Shown here: in pieces, positions 42,889 to 56,100 of the stretch | Layout of the letters: each line of letters opens with the position of its first letter | How positions within the stretch are numbered: the first letter of the stretch is position 1 | Source: Norana najaformis | Taxonomy: Eukaryota; Annelida; Clitellata; Crassiclitellata; Hormogastridae | Length of the DNA stretch: 64,000 nucleotides | Reading direction: 5' to 3' | Assembly (NCBI GenBank): GCA_964023275.1 | Contig: OZ029923.1 | Coordinates: 4,092,729 to 4,156,728 of the forward strand | Translations under genes and position numbers: made by a program | Notes under the pieces: generated by a model | The model's database searches: none | Told to the model about the DNA's origin: nothing | The model's input: the letters and a program-made list of their open reading frames with translations, nothing else

Positions 42889-43690
42889 AAAATGTAAATG
42901 TACACGTTTTTCTAAAGCGACCGTATGGTCTCGGCCCTCGTCATTTTTCAATGAATTAATCGGGTGAGATCCTTCACCACTTCTGCCCGTTTGAATGGGC
43001 GCCACGTCTTTTGTTTTAGTATTCAGTGTTTAACGATATCTTGTTGCTGCCAGGGCCGTTGACGTCGACCTTTGATACTCTGGGATTTCGCCTATCGGCT
43101 ATTGAACGAAATTGAAGAATATAAAGCTTCGGAAGAAAGCAATTTAAAGGTGTCTAAGCGCAACCTAATAAAAATGTAAAATGTAAATGTAAATGTACAC
43201 ACTTTTCTATAGCGACCGTATGGTCTCGACCCTGCTCATTTTTTAATGAATTAATCGGGTGAGATCCTTCACCACCGCTGCCCCTTTGAGTGGGCGCCAC
43301 GTCTTTTGTTTTAGTATTCAGTGTTTAACGACATCTTGTGGCTACCAGGGCCGTTAACGTCGACCTCTAACCAGTGAACTTTGGGTTTTCGTGCTTGAAC
43401 GAAAATGACGAATATATAATTTCGAGAAAATGCAATTAAACGGTGTCTAAGTACAACCCAATATTTGTAAATTGTAAATGTAAATGTCCACGTCTTTCTA
43501 TAGCGATCGTATGGTCTCGACCATGCTCCTTTTTCAATTAATTAATCGGGTGAGATCCTTCAACACAGCTGCCCCTTTGATTGGGCGCCACGCCATTTAA
43601 GGTCCCCATGTACGGACCGTGCTAGCCCGTTATTCAAATCTCTGAAATAAGCCACGACCGGGTCGCGAACCGTCATCCTCACGCTTAGAG
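42889..43690 (-). mobile_element. Tandem B/E composite array, three B units
   Basis: Three inverted family B 3' ends begin at about 42889, 43180 and 43475 (taaatgtacacgtttttcta type, then gaccgtatggtctcg), separated by module E (cttgttgctgccagggccgt, aggtgtctaagcgcaaccta). The spacing is about 290 bases. The last B unit extends into its leader (tacggaccgtgctagcccgt). Confidence 0.8.
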
Positions 43691-44005
43691 GCGCCTTGGG
43701 TACGTGCTGACCAATGAATCAATGGGGGCCAATTCGGCCATAAACCCCATTTGATTTAGAATGGCACATCGTTGATTTGTTCCCCAAAACGGTTTGTGCC
43801 AAGGGTTTCCCATGGAAATACTCAGTGTGTTTTAACATCATCGTATTGCTAACATCGACCTTACCACAACTCACTTTGTGGAAACTGTAATCGACGATTA
43901 GTAGAGGTTTCACGTGTTTAACGCCATCTTTTGGCTGACGGAGCCGTTATTGACTACATCAGTTTATCTTACTTCAGTGCTTCGCAGGGCTGTAGTCAGT
44001 CGTAG
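43691..44005. other. Intergenic, no gene seen
   Basis: Short E-like motif tttaacgccatcttttggct near 43916. Otherwise single-copy. Confidence 0.4.
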
Positions 44006-44275
<270 letters not shown>

Positions 44276-44525
44276 TTGAATGGTCAATAACGGAACGCAG
44301 TTGCTGCCTAGGCTTATATACCGTTGGTTGAAACATTTTAAAGGTTTCGAATGTCAATGCTTTTTATCCCGCCTTTTAGCGAAATCTTATTGCTACCAAG
44401 GAGCCTGACACCAATTTTGCCTTATTTAACCTTATCTGGACTTCTGCGCATGTCCGCGGCGATATCGGTCGTTGACTTTCTTCGCGTCATTTTGACGAAT
44501 GATATTGTGTAAACGTGACATTTGC

Positions 44526-44632
44526 AGTAGTAGTGGTAGTAGTGGTAGTAGTAGTGGTAGTGGTAGTGGTAGTATTGGTAGTAGTGGAAGTAGTGGTAGT
44601 AGTAGTAGTAATAGTAGTAGTAGTAGTAGCTT
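44526..44632. repeat. (AGT/GGT)n tract
   Basis: agtagtggtagtagt units ending at the start of the 246-base direct repeat. Confidence 0.9.
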
Positions 44633-44870
44633 AACAACATCTTATGCTAATTGCTGCTGCCTGACCGTGAGATTTGTGCGATTTGTGCGATAATTACCCT
44701 TATATATAGCTCAGTTCAAACTCGTTTTAAGGGTGTCTAAGTAGAAAAATTGTGTTATCCAGCATTTACCGACATCTGATGGCCGCCAGGGCGATTGATA
44801 TCGACAGTTGCCTATTAATAATATTTTTCCTTTTAAGTGAAGTACCAACGTTGAAAAACAACTTTTAAAA
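44625..44870. repeat. Long direct repeat, copy 1 (246 bases)
   Basis: From agtagcttaacaacatctta to gaaaaacaacttttaaaa, nearly identical to 45951-46187. Copy 1 has an extra nine-base gatttgtgc duplication. It contains an inverted E-like module (agggtgtctaagtag, catctgatggccgccaggg). Confidence 0.9.
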
Positions 44871-45089
44871 GCTGTGACAGGAATAAAGTAGGTAAGATGG
44901 AAAATTTAAACGAAATAGTCTCGAAGTCAGAAGTTATGGTGATTTGAAACTTTTGAAATTATCTCCAAAACGACTAAAGCACTATAGTTGTACCACAGTA
45001 AATATTTAGCTATATTAGATAACGCGTACATCAAGCCGCTTCTGAATGTGATAGAGTCGGGGTGACATTTACAGTTTACAATTATTGGT

Positions 45090-45930
45090 TTGCGTTTAGA
45101 CACCTTTAAGTCGCTCTTTTCCCTACACTATATATTCGTCAATTTTATTCAATCCAAAAATTTTAACTCCGCCACTGCGTTGTTTAGGGGTAGTGCCAGT
45201 CCCAAGCCTGGATAAAGGAGGAGGGCGACGGCAAAGGCAACGGCCTATGATTAAGTTTAAGCTGTCGTTAAACCGAGGAACTACTACAAATCCAACCTAA
45301 TTTTTGTATCGTTACAAGTAAAGGTCGACGTCAACGGCCCTGGCAGCCACAAGATGTCGTTAAACACTTAATATTAATACAAAAGGGTTACCGACTATTC
45401 AAACAGGCAGCAGTGGTGAAGGCTCGCACCGGAATAATTCATTGAAATATGAGCAGGATCGAGGACATACGGTCGCTTGAGAAAACAGTGTCCTGTACAT
45501 TAAATTTACATTTACATTTTACAAATATTTGGTTTGCTTAGACACCTTTAAATCGAATTTTCTGAAGCTATATATAAGTCAAATTCATTAAATGATCAGT
45601 TTGGCCAAAAATTGTCCTAAGCAAAGGTCGACGTCAACGGTCGCGGCAGCCACAAGATGTCGTTAAAAACTGAATACTCATTCAAAAGGCGTGGCGCCCA
45701 TTTAAACGGGCAACGATGGTGAAGGATCTAACCCGATCAGTTCGTCGAAAAATAAGTAGGGCCGCTCAAAAATGAGCATACGGTCGCTATAGAAAAATGT
45801 GTACATTTACATTTTACAAATATTAGGTTGCGCTTAGAAACCTTTAAATCGCTTTCCCGGGACGCTAACTCCGCCATTGCCGCATTCGGGTGGTGCCAGT
45901 CCTAAGCCTGGATAAAGAAGCAGGACGACG
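45090..45930 (+). mobile_element. Composite E-B-E-B-E block with inserted 'ccaagcctggataaag' segment
   Basis: Module E at about 45096 and 45530 and again at 45832, family B 3' halves at 45375-45515 and 45690-45825. The segment tgccagtcccaagcctggat occurs at 45193 and again near 45892. Period about 300 bases. Confidence 0.75.
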
Positions 45931-45950
45931 TCAACTGCTTTAATGCCATA

Positions 45951-46187
45951 AGTAGCTTAACAACATCTTATGCCAATTGCTGCTGCCTGAACGTGAGATT
46001 TGTGCGATAATTACCCTTATATATAGCTCAGTTCAAACTCGTTTTAAGGGTGTCTAAGTAGAAAAATTGTGTTATCCAGCATTTACCGACATCTGATGGC
46101 CGCCAGGGCGATTGATATCGACAGTTGCCTATTAATAATATTTTTCCTTTTAAGTGAAGTACCAAAGTTGAAAAACAACTTTTAAAA
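45951..46187. repeat. Long direct repeat, copy 2 (237 bases)
   Basis: Second copy of 44625-44870, in the same orientation about 1.3 kb away, differing by a few substitutions and the nine-base indel. Confidence 0.9.
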
Positions 46188-47720
46188 TGCTTTTAATGTC
46201 GTTAAACACTGGAACTACTATATATTCGTCATTTTCGTTCAATTGCCATAATTAGACCAGCCCAGAAACTGCAAGAGGTGAGGTGTTGGTGGGTTCGTTT
46301 GATGGATCAGATAATTGTCGGTATTCGTCTATATTCCGCTGACTCGTGTATCAGCGCGCACAACCCCAGCCCTCGAAAGACAAACACATTAGGCCTACTT
46401 ATTTACTTACTTACTCACTCAATCAATCACTTCCTCTAAGACGTACATAACGCGTTCACAAACACGTGTTACTTCCTTACTTACTCGCTTGCGTTCTAAC
46501 TTATTTACCTCTCTTTGATCGGCCAATACCCGGTCCTGGAATTTTCCAGATCCTTTCCCTTCTGCCCCTCTGCCCGGGTGAGGCGTAAACAAAAAGCAGG
46601 GACGGGTCCAAGCGGATCTTATCCGTTGGGCGATTCTTTAACAATTTAATGGCCACCGAAGAAACATGAAACTCCGGAAGAAAATGGCGCTCGGCGCAGG
46701 AGGAAGGTCGTACTTTCCCGTCGTTCGAGGATTTATTCGGCCGGGCGATCCCTCCCTGGCCAGACTAGGCTCTTCCTTCCCCTTCCACCCGACCGCCGTA
46801 CGTTTCTCGTTGTCCGTCTGTCTTTTCTCAGGGTTGTAAATTGCCCATCCCAAACGAACAGACTACCCACCCAGTGCCAAACATGTTGAGGGTGGACGTT
46901 AGTCTGAATCGTCCTCTCCTCCTGTACTTTCTCCTCCTGCTCCTGCTCCTACTCCTGCTCCTGACACCGCTTCCCTTCAGAATTTCTTCCTCATGTTCTT
47001 CGCATCCCACTGTTCCTCTTCCTCTTCTTGCTCCTTGCATTTCTGTTCCTCAATTCTCTTCCTCTTCACACCTCTTAATCACATTCATCCTTCTACTCTT
47101 TATTCCTCTCGCCTTCATCATTCTGTCTATTCCTCTCGCCTTCTTCTAATCTTATTCCTCCACGCTTCTCCACGTCTAATCTTCCGCTAACCATTCCTCC
47201 TCTTCCTTCCCTCTTCCTCCTCCCACTTTATTCCTCTTTATTCCTTTTCGCCTTCATCTAACCCTATTCCTCCACGCACTTCCCCTTCTCCGCCTCTAAT
47301 CTTCTCCAACCATTCCTCCTCTTCCCTCTTCTTCCTCTTCCCACTCTTTATTTCTCTTCGCCTTCTTCTAATCCTATTCCTCTTCGCATTTTCACTTCTT
47401 CACCTCCTAATCTTCCTCCAGCCATTCCTCACATCGCTTCTCTTCGCACTCATCCTCCACGTCCTCTTCCTTCTCCTCTTCTGCCGTACCTACCGCCATG
47501 TCGAGCGCAATAAACAGACGACTAGGAAAGGCGCAACTTAATTGCCAATAACGAAGACAGACCTGCCTCAGTTTCGACACCACTCCTAACTTCCCTCACT
47601 GGAACAGAACTGGGCTCTGCGTCATTTTAAGTGCCGACGATCGTCAAAAGGGCCATCGCTGGGGGCAAATCTGTCATTCCAGTCAAATCTGAAATTGTTC
47701 CAGGCGAAGATCTGTGATGC
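46188..47720. other. Intergenic, no gene recognised
   Basis: 46640-46860 is locally GC-rich with open frames on the minus strand but no motif. 46910-47480 is pyrimidine-rich (ttcctcttc) low complexity. Confidence 0.45.
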
Positions 47721-47764
47721 CAAAGCGCCGCATAAATTGGTAATTAATTCGAGGCAGCCACCAG
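47721..47764. repeat. 44-base repeat shared with 54553-54596
   Basis: caaagcgccgcataaattgg followed by taattaattcgaggcagcca and ccag, identical in both places. The first part resembles an L2/CR1-type 3' end. Confidence 0.85.
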
Positions 47765-48129
47765 ACGAAGACTGGTTTGTAGCTGTTTGGGAGAGGGAGA
47801 ATGCTAATGGAAGGAACGAAATCTATTGAGGAAATGCGTCTTCTGTCGTAGATAGTCTAAACAGTGTTCTGAGCAAACCCCCCCATTTGCTCACACACCG
47901 TGGTTAGCAGTAAAAAGAACACCTATTAACAGGAACGAACGTTTGAGGAAACCGTGGCTTCAATGAGAAATATTATGAATCATAAGAGGAAAGTTTTAAT
48001 GGGCAGGAGCAAACGTATGGGGAAAATAACTGGAACCAGCTGCAGAAAAACCATGGGGAGGAGCAAAACGAATGTGAAACTTATCCTCAATGAGAGAAAG
48101 TCACGACTTGTTAAGTATCCCACAGCCCA

Positions 48130-48400
48130 CAAGTGAGACGCAGGGGAGGTGCTCATTTCCTTTTCTTTAGGCCCTCTAGCCGGCAATGGACGAATCCCAA
48201 GGTCCTGGACACGGGGCCAGCGCATCGCACGATGTGCCGTTTACTTCCCAGCTCACACCATTACCAAATTCTACTGCTTGGTGACAGAGGCACAGTGTGC
48301 AAACAACTTGCCCAGGGTCGTTACACGGAGTCGAACTCGCGACCGCATGATCATAGACCAAACGCATTACCAATATACTACCGTGCCGCACACCTGACTA
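48130..48400 (-). mobile_element. tRNA-headed SINE, fourth type
   Basis: On the minus strand the head reads cacggtagtatattggtaat (A-box region) and ggtcgcgagttcgactccg (B-box), followed by a body of about 200 bases (gggcaagttgtttgcacact, ccttgggattcgtccattg). Unlike families A to C. A related inverted head fragment may lie at 60685-60780. Confidence 0.65.
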
Positions 48401-48433
48401 GTGGAGGAAAATACACTCAGACAGGAGGAAGAT

Positions 48434-48760
48434 TGTAATCGTAATCCCAAGATCTCTACAGCGCCCAACGAAAGCCACGTCACGAGGACCAGCTTATTCA
48501 CAGGCGCTCTGTCAAAACCAAATCGATAGGCAACAGGGGTTCGGTTCTAGGTCAAGATCCAAAAGTCAGGCAGAGAGACAGCTGGCAGCTACAGTGGGTG
48601 ATGTTTGGGATTGGTGCGGAAAGAGAGACAAGAGGAAGAAGGGAAGTCAGGATATGATCTGTGAAAGAGGAATGTTTCAGCTTTGAGCAGAAGGCCAATG
48701 CAGAAATAGCAAGCGGTGGAGCATGGATGAGTTTCTACGATGAGCAATTATTAGTTTGTA
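48434..48760 (-). mobile_element. SINE family A copy, long
   Basis: Tail attgtaatcgtaatcccaag, gatctctacagcgcccaacg, gctctgtcaaaaccaaatcg, agtcaggcagagagacagct, gatgtttgggattggtgcgg, then the distal part gtggagcatggatgagtttc, which recurs at 34855. Confidence 0.85.
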
Positions 48761-49504
48761 TGATGAGCATTAGTAGTTCAGATGTATGAGCAAAAAGTTG
48801 TCCTCAGTCTTGAGGGGTGGCAAAGGTGGGGAGAAATATCTTCAGGTGTCAATATCCTTAACCAGTGGGTAAAGACAATGTATGTGTCTTCATTAGAAGC
48901 ATAACAGACTTAACAACTTTAAAACTTTTATCAAGTCAAGTTTTAAAAGTCAACTTTATTCTCCAGCAAAAATATGAAGCAGAATTATTTTCTAAAAGCC
49001 AAAATCAAAAGCGAACAGTTGCATTGGATCATAGATCCAACTTACAATCCATATACAATATTAGTTCATTTACATAAGTTCCACTTGAGCCAAGCCTGAC
49101 TAACAGACCAACAAGCATTAGTTCTATTCGATCATAACCTACACCAAAAAACATTTCGCTCGATCATTTTTGAACCAGCAAAATTAGGACAGCAGTTACG
49201 TTCAACCATAGCCTGAATTTCTAGAACATTTCATTCAATCATTTTTTGACCCAGTGAAACATTGTGGCAAATGATCGTAGCATGATGTAATAGAACATTT
49301 CATTCGATCATTTTTTAACGCAGTAAATACGGACGTTAGTTGCAAACAATCATAGCCTCAACTCAGAAAACATAAGCACAACTAGCAGTTGATTACAACT
49401 TAAACAAATAAAAACTTACTGAATTATGAACGATTTTCAATTCGACCTAACTCAGATTGCTATACTTTGGCAATATTTTGCAAAAACTCACAAAAATCAA
49501 GCTC

Positions 49505-49765
49505 TGAATCGTTAATAGATCCAGTACAGTATGGTTAGCCAATCCAACGATTCTAATCATGATTTGCTGATCCATTCAACATGATTAACAGCAATTAACT
49601 CATCCAGTTCAACATGATTAACTCATCTAGTTCAACATGATTAACTCACCAGTCCAGCATGGTTAGCCGATCCAACCAGTCCAACATGATTAACTGATCC
49701 AGCGCAGCATGATTAACTCTGATCCAGTTCACTGACTAACTAATGCAGTCCACTATGATTAACTT
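49505..49765. repeat. 'ccagttcaacatgattaact' degenerate repeat
   Basis: Units of about 20-25 bases containing acatgattaac recur about nine times. Confidence 0.75.
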
Positions 49766-50179
49766 ATATGCTAACTGATATATATTGTCAAGGCTACAAA
49801 CAACACGAAATTCAAGTTCACATTTAAACAATTGTCAACCGACGATATGTTTACATATGCATGTATCTGAATAATTACAATGCATTTTTTCAGGTGACGG
49901 TAACTCTTTTTTTCTCCAAGGCAACGATAACTCTATCAGCAGAAATAATTTTGTAACACTAGCAAAACTATCGGGAACCATCATCAAAAGATGAAATCAT
50001 TGAGAGAATTACATTATCTGTGATAACAGTTATCGCAAGCGACAACCATTGATAAGCCTAAATCTTTGATGCATCACAAAACTAATCGGAAAACAGCCTT
50101 TATAAGAATTTTCAAGCAGATTAACAAGCTTATTATTACTAATTTCACAAGTAGTGTTTGCATAGCAAGGTTATAGAAA

Positions 50180-50425
50180 AAGTACTTTACACAGCCATAT
50201 GGCTATACAAGAAGTACTTTCAACAGCCATGTAGCAACAGAAGTACTTTTCACAGCCATATGGCTACAGAAGAAGTACTTTCCACAGCCATGTAGCAACA
50301 GAAGTACTTTGCACAGCCATATGGCTATACAAGAAGTACTTTCAACAGCCATGTAGCAACAGAAGTACTTTTCACAGCCATATGGCTACAGAAGAAGTAC
50401 TTTCCACAGCCACGTGGCTACTGCA
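50180..50425. repeat. 'cacagccatatggctac...agaagtacttt' repeat
   Basis: Two alternating half-units (cacagccatatggctacaga and cacagccatgtagcaacaga, each followed by agtacttt) make a roughly 60-base higher unit, about four times. Confidence 0.9.
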
Positions 50426-51544
50426 ACATAAAATAAACAATTTCTCAATACTCTAATATTAATATTATTTCTTATATTCACTAAAGGTGTAAGAGCCTTG
50501 CAGAAAAGCGGGTTTCTTGTACTTTCACTAAAACTTTCACAATTACTTGTAATCCTCAACAGCTCACTCTGCTGATGACTGAATGATGCCTTGAAGCAGT
50601 AGAGTAACTATGCCATATAAGTCTCATTAGATTAGATTATATTCCAAACAAACATCTCTTAGGTTGATAACTTGCACTTTGGCTGCTTCTAAGAATAAAA
50701 AGAAGCTCTTGTCACAGATTACAAGAAAAATTGTCGCACAAAATCTCAATTCCTAAACACTTAGTACAAGTTATCTATGCGTGAAAAACTAACTAGCATT
50801 TTCGTCAATCGCTTATCTCTCACTCTTAAAACAACGCTTAATAATAATTCAAACACAGTCTAAAGAATCATTCATTTTTTTAATATAGACTAAAGCTTCA
50901 TTTAAAATATAACCACTATTTTCATTCAGTACTCATTATCGCTAGTAAAATATTACACATTAGTTCAAGCGAGAAAAATCACATTTCACCACCAGATTAG
51001 CAAACAACAAACTATCATTCGTATTGTAATCTTGCAGGTGAAGTAAAACCAACTAAATTCCTTATATTACAGATATTAAAAACAAATTACAAGCTTCAGG
51101 TCAAAAGGTCAAACTTCAGGTCAACTGAGGCAACCAATGCCTAGTGGGTGATGCCACGTCTTCTAGAAGTTAACTCAGAGATATTTTGCCCACTGATTTT
51201 CCCCCCATGCTGTCAGTTAAGACAGCAAACCATTGGACTATGGTAGGGTTTAAAAATAATTATTTTTATTAATTTTCAACATTATTACCGAATGTTTTTG
51301 CATCAAAAGAAAGCAAGATACGTTGCAATCAGCGCTCCAAATACATTACAGTTCATATATTTGTTACACAGAATAAATTGTCTGCTTGCCACAAGTTCAC
51401 CCAGATTTGAAGTTGTTAAGGCACGTTTAATAAGCATAATTATCAAACCATTTCACAAATTTATATACCCATTTGTGCCAATTTACGAAAACTGGCCAAT
51501 TTACGATAGTTATCGATTGGTGATGCTAAACAGTTTCGCACCAA

Positions 51545-51680
51545 ACACTTGCTGAAGGTCCCCACACAGTGAGTGTTTCGTTGGGAGGCTCAAACCCAAG
51601 CCCCCTGCATTGCAAAGTAAGCATGCAACCCTTTGGCCACACACCACATGTCACACTGAATAAATCCAAATTCCTGAAAC
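51545..51680 (-). mobile_element. SINE family C head, inverted
   Basis: On the minus strand gggttgcatgcttactttgc and the B-box gggtttgagcctcccaa are followed by cactcactgtgtggggacct, as in the family C copies at 18885 and 58685. Confidence 0.6.
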
Positions 51681-53071
51681 GTTCAAAACCTGTAACCCAC
51701 TCTTGCTTAGAACACGAGTACAATTCACAAAAACTGGCAACACAGCAACAGTTGCCATAGAAACAACTGCCAACCAACTACCAACAGCTTACCATCCAGA
51801 AATGCTATGCCATAAAAAAACCAAATTACAAAGTTTCCAAATGTCGAAATATTGCTGATATGTTCGCTAATCACGATAATCGATTCCGTCTCTACAACTA
51901 ACGTTTTTAAGTAAAATTTCATCTGGTATGTCACGAAAAATCTCATCAACGCGCAAAAGAAAAACGTAGGAGCTAAACACAAAAAACCGCATCCACCCTA
52001 AAAGCTTCAGCTACACATTACTTTTGTATACAAAAATAAAAACGCATCTAATCACGAGCAAGATGTAAGCTTTCACCAAATTTACATCGTAAAGATATCG
52101 AATTAGGCATCCACTAAATTGTAACTTGCATAAGAAGTCAATAGTCATTAGCATAATTCACGCCATGGAAACTATTTTCATTAGGGTAATATGTTATTTC
52201 ATGGCCAAAACTACATCGCAAATGTTATGTAATTTTAGCCAACAGACAAAATGTGTCTTCCACAGAAGCGAAATTTATTCAGTACTGAACAGAAACAACT
52301 TTCTGTTTCAGAGAAAATTCCTGATGTGCAGCGTTGAAAGTTTGAATGCCTAAGCGAAGTCTTAAAAGAAGAAAGCAGGAAAACTTGGCAATTGGTACCA
52401 GGCTAAGGCACCAGAGAAGATCGTATCAGTCCGAAGAAATACCAGCACATGGAGACCTGCAAAATACAACAGCATTTTAAACAGCACCATCTCTACACAG
52501 ATTTACGTATCGTAATAATAATCATAATAAGAGGCACATTTTCAGACGGCTGCGAAAACTACTGGGACGAGGCCTGATTTCTTGGAGATCATTTTCTACT
52601 CCTAACTTAATTTTTTTTAGTTCCTGAGGGATCATTTCTACCTCGGTTTAGTAAAAACACAATAAAAAGACAATTTATATAGCACCGTAGAACTGCCAAG
52701 GCAGAAGAAAAGGGCATTGTACACGAGTTCGAAAATCAACAACAGTTATAAGATATCTTAAAAAGACATGTCTTGAGCCATGTCCCGGGATGGGGCATTC
52801 GTCCAATGATCAGGACGACTGTTGCACGCAGTGGGTCGGACAACAGCGAAGGAGTATGTATTTACGTATGTCTGTATGTATGTACGTATTCATGTATGCA
52901 TACTGTGAAGTTTTAGTGCTGTGGATACAATTCTAGCAAGTGCAGTTAAGCAGCACAAGCCGGGTAAATACATAGATGGCAATCATCCACAACATGCCAG
53001 ACCTTCTAGTGATCATGTAAACATGTATGTAACTACCAATTATGTAGCTCCTGCACCTGAGAGGATTCCTT
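51681..53071. other. 3' flank of the 4.1 gene, no other gene
   Basis: AT-rich. It should contain the 3' untranslated region of the minus-strand protein 4.1 gene near 53071 downward. Short tatgtatg tract at 52855-52900. A candidate acceptor near 52460 (gttgtattttgcag on the minus strand) is not followed by recognisable coding sequence. Confidence 0.45.
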
Positions 53072-53158
53072 CTATTGGGTCTCTGTGTGAATTTCAATTT
53101 TCTCGACAGACATGTCGGGATTCAGTTCGGTGGCGCCCATAATTGCAGCCGATAGCAA
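53072..53158 (-). CDS. epb41: 4.1 terminal exon
   Basis: Acceptor tctattcttcag, then 28 codons and TAG at 53072-53074: LLSAAIMGATELNPDMS and VEKIEIHTETQ. This is the well-known C-terminus of protein 4.1/coracle. Confidence 0.93.
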   Translation of the reverse strand: MLSAAIMGATELNPDMSVEKIEIHTETQ

Positions 53159-56100
53159 CTGAAGAATAGAAAACACAAAACTCATTCAACACTTCCGACC
53201 TAAGTCGATTTTTAAAAAATAAAGGAATGAAAAACGTCGTGAAATAAGCGTCAACAACAAGACACTCAGTTTAAAAACAAGCACAACACCTCAGGTTCTT
53301 CAGCGTTTTTGTGCAGTTCCTAAAATACACTACAGAAATGTTCAGTTATGTAAATATGTATATACACATACATATGTACATACAGAACCTGGTTATAACA
53401 CCATCTTTGGTAATCATAACAACAACCACCTTCCTTATACAGACACTGGGTCATAATTTGAACTAAAATTTTGGATCCATATGTCCACGATCGCAATTTT
53501 GAAATTTGTGTTATAACAAAGCGTGTCATTATTATTATTAATAATATTAATATTATTATTAATATTAAACAGATGTTTATAACGCGTGGAATTGAAAACA
53601 GCCTGTGAATTTGGTAATTTTACGCATGTAAAAATATCAAACACAGGAAGAAGCATGGGGAAAGCCCAACACTGGCATAAGAAACTTCATAAATCCGAAA
53701 ACGATTCTGTTCATCGGAGAAACCCTCACCTTGTCAAAGTCGATTTCGTTCGTATCATCAACCTGTGTAACAATTGTGGTCTTCTTCTCAATTCTTGTCT
53801 CAATCACACCGTCCTTCTCAGTCTTGTGCTACAGAACAATAACAACACAGAACTCACTTCAAAGACGTCGTGAAACTTCTTCAATACCGTTGACACAGTT
53901 ACTATTCTCATTATTTTCAAATTGTCTACCTTTCCGTTTAGGATCATAAAATGATCAAAGCATTAAAAATAATACTACTAATAATAATATGATTTAAAGA
54001 GCACCATAGTATGGCCGAAGCCGAAAAAAATGGCGCCGTGCATGTACAGTTATTTGCCAACTGCAGCCACGTGCGGCGTAGGAGTCAGCATTTTTACTCT
54101 AAAAACAATTTGTAATCGTAATAAAAAATTTAAAAAGCGCCACTTCAAGGTATACTGATCAGAGGCGCTCCCAGTCCGACGACCCAGAAACACTGGGGAA
54201 CAAGTAGGTCTTCAAGCTCTTGCGGAAGAGAGGGGGAGATTAATTGTACACCCCACCATCTCGGATCGTAAGTTTAAAAGCATCGGACGATCAAAGCATT
54301 GTCTGGGATGCCATCTGTAGACAGTTCCAGTGTATCAGTATTAGTACCTCAGTGACCATGGTGCCATCCGCTCCTCGGTATGTGCGTGTGGTGGTCCGGG
54401 TCGTAGTGGTGACGCTGTATGGACTCCTGTCACGATCAGCATATGGAGGCAAACCTTCATCGCCTTCAGCCAGCTACACACACACATACAATGTCAACAT
54501 AGTTATCTTACAGGATGTAAAGTAACATAATCTGCAATAGCCTCGTCATCATCAAAGCGCCGCATAAATTGGTAATTAATTCGAGGCAGCCACCAGCCTC
54601 GTCATCATCAGTATCAGCAGCATCATAATTCAGTATAATTCTTGTAATCATCAGTAGCTACATTGGTTAAAGCATAATGCACGAAGATACCGGTTTGTAT
54701 ACTGAACGTTGTTAAATTTCAGAGATATAAATCTCGAGTTAGCATGACCCCCGCACGGGAAACTTAAACTGCATGGTGTCCGTTCAAATGGGCAGTGGTG
54801 GTGAAGGAGTTCACATGATGAATTCATTGCAAAATGAGCAGGGTCGAAGCCACATGGTTGCTATAGAAAACCGTGTACATTTACATTTACCATACTGATT
54901 GTCTTGATACGTATACAATCACTGCTCAGTTACGAGTTGCGGATGATTTTTTGAAGGGTCATACTACACGACCAGCTTAATAACGCAAGTCTTCTAATTT
55001 TGAGTATGGATTTAAGGAATGATGCATTTCAAAGATGATGTTCTGGTATGTCGATTTCCAAAAAGACACCGAGAAGCTGGACGCAGGTTGCAGAGCTGAA
55101 ACTGTTTGGCCACGGTTTACTTAATCAAAACCTTGACAGCTAATACCCTGCCAATGAAGTTATTTTTACACATGATGCTCATTAAAAACAAGTTTAAAAT
55201 TAGATCAGCAAATTTAAAGTATGGCAAAAAACAAGTTTAAAAACAGATCAGCAAATTTAAAGCAAGAAAAATCAAAAAAAGAAATCTTTCAAGCTATGAA
55301 ACACACACCAAACCAAAAATGCACGGGTCACATACGAACCAAAGCAAACCGCCCCTGCTTTAACCTTACAACCAAAAGAAGCAAAAAGTAACAAAGAAAT
55401 GTAAGGTAGCTACCGACAATTTGAATGATTCAAAAATCCTGAAAGCTGATCTTCAAATGTGACTGATCTCCATAAATTAAAGTAATACTACTCAATCACA
55501 GTACACCTCAATAAGCAGGAGACAAATGAACTGGATTGGACACATAGTATGGGGAAATTCTCTCCTGAGGACAGTGATTGAAGGAAGAATAAAAGGAAAG
55601 AAGGTTCCAGGAAGACCAAGGAATATGCTGTTGGTCTGGACGATGGATAAAGGAAGAAGATGGGCTACAAGGAAGTCAAAGAGAGGGCACAGAACAGAGT
55701 GGCAATGTTGGATTCTTGGACCTGCTTAAGGGCTGAACACTGAAGAAGAAGCGCCCTCTACACGAAAAATCCACTCAGAAGGGATGAACTAGTTCACAAC
55801 ACCAGGTCAACCTAAGATTTTAAGAATCCAACCTTAAGCTGTTGGGAAAAGAAGGAAACCTATTCAATCTCGAAGTCCCATACAAATAAAAGAAAATTAT
55901 AATCAATGCCAACTCAGCAGCAAAAAGAAAATTATAATCAATGCCAATTCAGCAGCAGAAAAGAAAATTATAATCAATGCCAATTCAGCAGCAAAAAGAA
56001 AATTATAATCAATGCCAATTCAGCAGCAAAAAGAAAATTATAATCAATGCCAATTCAGCAGCAAAAAGAAAATTACAATCAATGCCAATTCAGCAGCAAA

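Larger units (their letters stand above)
48761..51170. other. AT-rich intergenic region downstream of the 4.1 gene
   Basis: Holds two degenerate tandem repeats (49505-49765 and 50180-50425, separate entries) and loosely repeated aacatttcattcgatcattt motifs at 49150-49310. No exon found. Confidence 0.5.

Noticed and set aside
44625-46187. LTR retrotransposon
   Set aside because: The paired 240-base repeats lack TG...CA ends, a primer-binding site and any gag/pol coding between them.
46828-47040. Arg/Ser-rich frame resembling an RS domain
   Set aside because: It is the complement of a tcctgctcct pyrimidine repeat with no flanking coding support.
52440-52520. Acceptor-like site downstream of the 4.1 gene as an alternative last exon
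   Set aside because: The true C-terminal exon (53072-53158) already completes the conserved domain, and the sequence after this acceptor stops within 20 codons with no similarity.
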